10,445 bases of DNA from JBEIJQ01 sp040380145 (GTDB taxonomy: Bacteria; Bacteroidota; Bacteroidia; Chitinophagales; Saprospiraceae): NCBI GenBank assembly GCA_040380145.1, contig JBEIJQ010000111.1, forward strand, positions 1 through 10,445, in the 5' to 3' direction. Below, piece after piece: positions 7,218 to 10,445 of the stretch (its first letter is position 1; the number at the start of each line of letters is the position of its first letter). Made by a program: the position numbers and the translations under genes. The notes beneath the pieces are model-generated. The model saw only the letters and a list, made by a program, of their open reading frames with translations. It did not search any database and had not been told where the DNA came from.

Positions 7218-7238
7218 GTGTAAATAAAATTAACTGTA

Positions 7239-8483
7239 TCAGTCCTCTTCAAATTCCGCGGCGAGGATCTTGAGCACGTCGTTCACGGTTTCCTCTTCGA
7301 GGTCTGTTCGGCGGAGCAGTTCCTCGGCGCTGAGGGCCAGTACGCTGCGCGCCGTGTCGCAACCGATGGCTTTCAGTTCGTCGATGATCCAACCTTCGAT
7401 TTCGTCGGCGAATTCTTCCAGATCGACGTCGTATTCTTCACCGTCTTCCACATCGCGGTACACATCCAGTTCGAATCCGGTCAGACGGCTGGCCAACTTG
7501 ATGTTGAGGCCGTTCTTGCCGATGGCCTTGGAGACCTCGTCGGGGCGCAGAAACACGGAGGCGTGCTTTTTGGCCACATCCAGTTCGATGCTGGTCACCT
7601 TGGCGGGCGTGAGGGCGCGTTGGATGAAGAGGCTGGGGTTGGTCGTGAAGTTGATGATGTCGATGTTCTCGTTGCAAAGTTCCCGCACAATGCCGTGGAT
7701 GCGGGAGCCTTTCATGCCCACGCAGGCGCCCACCGGATCCACGCGGTCGTCATAGGACTCCACGGCCACTTTGGCGCGTTCGCCCGGCATGCGCACCACT
7801 TTGCGGATGGTGATGAGCCCTTCCTCGATCTCCGGCACCTCCTGCTCGAGCAGTTTTTCCAAAAACGCGGGATCGGTCCTGGAAAGCACCACCACTGGGT
7901 TGTTGTTCTTCATGTCCACACGGCGGATGACGGCGCGCACGACTTCTCCCTTGCGGAAAAAATCGCCCTTGATCATTTCGGAACGGGGCAGCAAGAGTTC
8001 TTTTCCCGTGGCGTCGTCGCGGATGAGCATTTCTTTTTTCATCACCTGGCTGACTTCGCCGGTGACCATTTCGTTCACGCGGTCGCTGTAGCGGCGGAAG
8101 ATGTCGTCTTTTTCGAGTTCGAGAATCCGAGACACAAGGGTCTGACGGGCAGCCATCACGGATCGGCGGCCGAAGTCGTCCATGCCGACCTGCTCGTAGC
8201 AGTCGTCGCCGATGTCGTAATCGGAATCTATCTTTTGGGCCTCGCTGAGAGCGATCTGGCTGTTCTCGTCCTCCACGGTGCCGTCGGCCACGATTTCACG
8301 GACGCGCCAGATCTCGAGGTCGCCCTTGTCGGTGTTCACGATGACATCGAAATGGTCGTCGGAACCGTATTTTTTCTTCACGAGCGTCCGAAAAACGTCC
8401 TCCAACACGCGCACCAAGGTGGGGCGGTCAATGCTCTTGATGTCCTTGAATTCGGAAAATGATTCGACAAGATTGATGCTCAT
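7239..8483 (-). CDS. nusA: transcription termination/antitermination factor NusA
   Basis: A 414-residue RNA polymerase-binding protein that modulates pausing, intrinsic termination and antitermination. Domains in order: N-terminal RNAP-binding domain (about 1-130); S1 domain (about 135-202: VNEMVTGEVSQV to NPVVVLSRTDP); KH1 with GMKG at 256-259 in DPVGACVGMKGSRI; and KH2 with GKNG at 322-325 in EVSKAIGKNGLNIKLASRLTG. The acidic tail (about 345-414, with DEEL-like stretches and a helical SAEELLRRTDLEEETV) looks like one short helix-hairpin-type region in place of the duplicated acidic repeats of E. coli NusA. Length and start are typical of Bacteroidota. It lies 45 bases after rimP and 50 before infB, with no terminator in either gap, so the three genes form one operon. 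No Shine-Dalgarno sequence is visible. Confidence 0.98.
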   Translation of the reverse strand: MSINLVESFSEFKDIKSIDRPTLVRVLEDVFRTLVKKKYGSDDHFDVIVNTDKGDLEIWRVREIVADGTVEDENSQIALSEAQKIDSDYDIGDDCYEQVGMDDFGRRSVMAARQTLVSRILELEKDDIFRRYSDRVNEMVTGEVSQVMKKEMLIRDDATGKELLLPRSEMIKGDFFRKGEVVRAVIRRVDMKNNNPVVVLSRTDPAFLEKLLEQEVPEIEEGLITIRKVVRMPGERAKVAVESYDDRVDPVGACVGMKGSRIHGIVRELCNENIDIINFTTNPSLFIQRALTPAKVTSIELDVAKKHASVFLRPDEVSKAIGKNGLNIKLASRLTGFELDVYRDVEDGEEYDVDLEEFADEIEGWIIDELKAIGCDTARSVLALSAEELLRRTDLEEETVNDVLKILAAEFEED

Positions 8484-8528
8484 AAAAATGGGATTACAGT
8501 GGACAAATGTGCATAAGGGGGAAAAGTT

Positions 8529-9023
8529 TCACCAAGCGGGCTTCACAAGGGCCGATTGGATGTGTTCGTATGGGATTTCGCGCCGAATGACGACGAGTTC
8601 TTTCTTTTTTTTGCCCTCGGGGGCGATTTTTTCCTCGCGCTCGAGCACGATCCCCTCGGGACCCGCCTCCACCAAGATGCCCTCGAAGGTGTGCTCGGGG
8701 CTTTTGCCCGTCACGGCCAAGGTGCGCCCCAGGTGTTGAGGATATTGCCTCGGCGATTCCAGGGTGCGCGACACCCCGGGCGAGGAAACATCGAGCCGGT
8801 AGGTTTCGCCGATCAGTTTGCTCTCGTCCAAGTAGGCTTCCAGCTTCCGGCTGATCTTGCTGCAACGGCCGATGCTGATGCCCGTGTCGCCGTCGAGATA
8901 AACGGTCACTTTGGGGCCCGGAACGACCGATACCTCCACGACGAACAGATCCGTCCAGTCGGGTTCGGCGAACTTTTGGTCCAGCCATTCGGTGATTTTC
9001 TGCGCGGCGATTTCCAACGACAT
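8529..9023 (-). CDS. rimP: ribosome maturation factor RimP
   Basis: A 164-residue cytoplasmic factor needed for maturation of the 30S subunit. The N-terminal alpha/beta domain (about 1-80) contains LFVVEVSVVPGPKVTVYLDGDTGISIGRCSKISRKLEAYLDE. The family signature YRLDVSSPGVSRTL follows. The C-terminal SH3-like domain (about 90-164) contains GRTLAVTGKS and TFEGILVEAGPEGIVLE and ends in a basic stretch (EGKKKKELVVIRREIPYEHIQSA). The open frame runs upstream to 9221, but ATG 9023 gives the family start (MSLEIAAQKITEWL). The upstream extension would run through the leader hairpin, the promoter and the end of the preceding gene. It is the first gene of the rimP-nusA-infB operon, linking ribosome assembly, transcription and translation initiation. 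Confidence 0.96.
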   Translation of the reverse strand: MSLEIAAQKITEWLDQKFAEPDWTDLFVVEVSVVPGPKVTVYLDGDTGISIGRCSKISRKLEAYLDESKLIGETYRLDVSSPGVSRTLESPRQYPQHLGRTLAVTGKSPEHTFEGILVEAGPEGIVLEREEKIAPEGKKKKELVVIRREIPYEHIQSALVKPAW

Positions 9024-9042
9024 AGGGAAGTTCGATATAAAC

Positions 9043-9072
9043 AAAAAGAGGGAACTTTGGGGGTTCCCTCTT
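9043..9072 (-). terminator. terminator-like hairpin in rimP leader (candidate attenuator)
   Basis: On the minus strand AAGAGGGAAC and GTTCCCTCTT (9063-9072 and 9046-9055) form a perfect 10-bp stem around the loop CCCCAAA, running into a T-run (9047-9043). It has the form of an intrinsic terminator. It lies after the probable rimP promoter and only about 20 bases before the rimP ATG, so rimP transcripts would have to read through it. It could also stop read-through from the upstream phosphatase-family gene, whose stop is 90 bases away. Confidence 0.75.
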
Positions 9073-9087
9073 GTTTTTGCGACAAGA
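9069..9087 (-). promoter_or_regulatory. possible antiterminator hairpin in rimP leader
   Basis: On the minus strand TCTTGT (9087-9082) is complementary to ACAAGA (9074-9069), with a seven-base loop. The second arm shares four bases with the base of the terminator-like stem at 9046-9072, so the two cannot both be fully formed. The stem is only six A/T-rich pairs, so it is much weaker than the terminator unless a factor stabilises it. Confidence 0.35.
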
Positions 9088-9094
9088 TTTGATG

Positions 9095-9125
9095 CAAAGA
9101 TAAGCGCATTTCGTTTACTGTGCAA
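9095..9125 (-). promoter_or_regulatory. rimP-nusA-infB operon promoter
   Basis: On the minus strand TATCTTTG (9102-9095) is an exact Bacteroidota -7 element (TAnnTTTG). TTGC (9125-9122) lies 19 bases upstream and is a fair match to the -33 TTTG at the right spacing. Transcription would start near 9090-9086, giving a leader of about 65 bases that contains both hairpins. The promoter lies wholly in the gap after the upstream gene's stop at 9163. Confidence 0.65.
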
Positions 9126-9162
9126 GCACATCCAGCAAAGTGCGTTTCTTTTTGCGCAAATA

Positions 9163-10176
9163 TCATTTCCGCGGGACGGGCTCGAGCCGGGCGTGCACGG
9201 GCAGATGGTCGCTGAACCCACCGAGATAGCGCGGACCGGCGTAGGTGCGGCGGGGCTTTTTTCCGGTGTGCCTCAGGTCGGGCTCCAGCAGAAAAGGGGC
9301 GGCAAAAGGAGCGGCCGGCCCGATGCGCCAGCATCGACCCCTTTCGGACAGCAGGGCACGGGAAACGATGAGATGGTCCAAAACCGCCCATTCACCCTCG
9401 TGCTTGTGGGTGCCCGCCCGGCCCGAAAATTCCGGCACAAGGCCCGACAGATCCCCAGGACCGCCCAATACCTCGGCCACGCTGGGATCGCTCGGCGTGT
9501 CGTTGAGGTCGCCCATCAACAGGACGAGTGCCTCCGGGTTTTCGGCCAACAGGCTATCCACCGCCGCCCGGACCATCCGGGCCACGGCCAAACGGCGGGG
9601 TTCGCTGGCCGCTTTTCCGCCCCGCCGCGACGGCCAATGGTTCACGAACAAGTGCAGGGTATCGCCTCCGGCCAGTTCGCCGGCCACATACAGAACATCC
9701 CGGGTACGGACCGAGGTATCAAATTCGAAACGGGGGCGCATTCGCTCGTGGCACAGATATCGGAAGTGCTTCTCCCGGTACAACAGGGCCACCTCGATGC
9801 CCCTCGGATCGGCCGACGGCTCGCAGACGATGCCGTATCCCTCGCGCCGCAGCGGAGTGGAGCGCAGCAGATCGGCCAGGGCGCGCCGGTCCTCGACCTC
9901 GCACAGACCGATCAGACCGGGCGCCTCCCACCCGCCGATGGCGGTGAAGACCTTGTAAAGGGCCAGCAGTTTCTGTCGGTAGCGCCAACCCGTCCAAGCC
10001 TGTTGGCCGCGCGGGGTGAAGGCCTCGTCGGCGGTCCGGGGATCATCGAGGGTGTCGAACAGGTTTTCGACATTGTAAAAAACCACCTCGAAGGGGGATT
10101 TTCCACCGGGGGATTGGGCGGCCGCCCCCGTACAGAGACCGAGGGCGATCACCGCCGTAAACAGTGCCGTTTTCAT
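9163..10176 (-). CDS. exported endonuclease/exonuclease/phosphatase-family protein
   Basis: This encodes 337 residues with a Sec signal peptide (MKTALFTAVIALGLCTGAAA, cut before QS), so it is probably periplasmic. The rest is one EEP (DNase I-like) domain, a metal-dependent phosphodiesterase/phosphatase fold. Active-site motifs are in order and intact: FYNVENLF (Asn35), CEVED (Glu93), VNHWPSRR (His180), MGDLNDTPSD (Asp223, Asn225), LDHLIVS (Asp267) and FSDHLPV (Asp323, His324). The substrate cannot be read from sequence; related proteins act on nucleic acids, phosphoinositides or other phosphoesters. The frame is open to 10380, but ATG 10176 starts the signal peptide and the extension is AT-rich non-coding-like sequence that includes a repeat. 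It is on the same strand as rimP but separated by 139 bases with a promoter, so it is not part of that operon. No clear promoter of its own is seen. Confidence 0.9.
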   Translation of the reverse strand: MKTALFTAVIALGLCTGAAAQSPGGKSPFEVVFYNVENLFDTLDDPRTADEAFTPRGQQAWTGWRYRQKLLALYKVFTAIGGWEAPGLIGLCEVEDRRALADLLRSTPLRREGYGIVCEPSADPRGIEVALLYREKHFRYLCHERMRPRFEFDTSVRTRDVLYVAGELAGGDTLHLFVNHWPSRRGGKAASEPRRLAVARMVRAAVDSLLAENPEALVLLMGDLNDTPSDPSVAEVLGGPGDLSGLVPEFSGRAGTHKHEGEWAVLDHLIVSRALLSERGRCWRIGPAAPFAAPFLLEPDLRHTGKKPRRTYAGPRYLGGFSDHLPVHARLEPVPRK

Positions 10177-10279
10177 CTGCGTTGTTTTTGGTTTTCGAGA
10201 AAAAAGTTCTGGCCTTATTGATGCGCCCAAACCGTCGAATGTGCCTGCCGAACGCACAATTTTTTGGGATATGATTTTA

Positions 10280-10319
10280 TTTTTTTTATAAAAAATTGAT
10301 AAAAAGTTTTTTATAAAAA
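10280..10319. repeat. AT-rich twin palindrome, copy 2
   Basis: Matches 106-145 at 35 of 40 positions in the same window orientation, with the differences in the central seven bases. It lies about 105-145 bases before the phosphatase-family gene (minus strand). Because the units are nearly self-complementary, it sits in a comparable position relative to both downstream genes. Confidence 0.4.
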
Positions 10320-10329
10320 TTTTTTTTAC

Positions 10330-10363
10330 AAAAAAGCTGTTTCGAAAAAGGGTGGAAACAGTT
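10330..10363 (-). terminator. possible terminator of a gene right of the window
   Basis: On the minus strand AACTGTTTC (10363-10355) pairs with GAAACAGCT (10343-10335) as seven perfect pairs plus a possible G-U extension, with an 11-base loop. A run of six T follows directly. It would stop transcription entering from beyond the right edge. The stem is A/T-rich, so strength is moderate. It lies immediately next to the end of the partial mobile-element copy. Confidence 0.45.
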
Positions 10364-10366
10364 GAA

Positions 10367-10445
10367 CCCAAAATTGTCATTAGACTCCTTTTGATCTGCT
10401 CAATTTTGGCCTTTTTTAGACTTTTTCATCGGTAGCGTTTGGGCT
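10367..10445 (-). mobile_element. partial second copy of the MITE-like element
   Basis: On the minus strand these 79 bases match 2039-2117 with 69 of 79 identical and no gaps. The element end (CCCAAAATTGTCATT at 10367-10381) is the terminal repeat. Similarity stops there, since 10366 and below are unrelated to 2118 and beyond. The copy runs to the window edge, so about 390 further bases and the other terminal repeat should lie outside. The aligned frame of the copy at 2039 is interrupted by TGA here, and differences do not clearly favour silent positions, so it does not look like a conserved protein. Confidence 0.65.

Noticed and set aside
7563..8462. 299-codon plus-strand frame opposite nusA
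   Set aside because: NusA on the minus strand is complete with S1 and both KH motifs; the antisense translation is His/Val/Asp-rich with no domain.
10177..10380. 68-residue N-terminal extension of the phosphatase-family protein
   Set aside because: It is translated AT-rich spacer that includes the palindrome repeat and a terminator-like hairpin; the signal peptide starts at 10176.
1..10445. CRISPR array, tRNA, rRNA or defence system
   Set aside because: I saw no regularly spaced repeats, no tRNA-like cloverleaf, no rRNA sequence and no defence-related domains in the window.

Overview
The window looks like chromosomal DNA from a member of the Bacteroidota with fairly GC-rich genes and AT-rich gaps. 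Four things point that way. The run rimP-nusA-infB is present with proteins typical of the phylum. Several gaps carry exact copies of the Bacteroidota -7 promoter element TAnnTTTG. No gene has a clear Shine-Dalgarno sequence before its start. The exported proteins also resemble common Bacteroidota families. I cannot place the genus.

Layout, left to right. 1-256 is an AT-rich leader region. 257-1507 (+) encodes a parallel beta-helix lipoprotein and is closed by a very strong intrinsic terminator (1531-1579). 1508-2275 has no convincing gene. It holds a 466-bp segment (1652-2117) bounded by 17-bp inverted repeats that match at 16 of 17 positions. The last 79 bp of its right end recurs, inverted, at the right edge of the window (10367-10445), and the similarity stops exactly at the outer edge of the terminal repeat. 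I read this as a MITE-like non-autonomous mobile element present at least twice. 2276-2632 (+) encodes a small exported protein, followed 9 bases later by an ATP-dependent DNA ligase (2642-4249, +). The ligase and infB converge, and their stop codons overlap.

On the minus strand, reading leftward from about 9090, lies the conserved operon rimP (8529-9023), nusA (7239-8483) and infB (4246-7188). It encodes a 30S maturation factor, a transcription elongation/termination factor and translation initiation factor IF-2. Its leader has a good Bacteroidota promoter (9095-9125), followed by a terminator-like hairpin with a T-run that lies between promoter and rimP start. A second hairpin overlaps the terminator base, so this looks like an attenuator. 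Upstream of rimP on the same strand is a secreted endonuclease/exonuclease/phosphatase-family protein (9163-10176).

The most interesting features are the MITE-like element with its second copy and the candidate attenuator before rimP. The genes themselves are ordinary housekeeping or envelope genes. I see no defence system, CRISPR array, tRNA, rRNA or phage genes.
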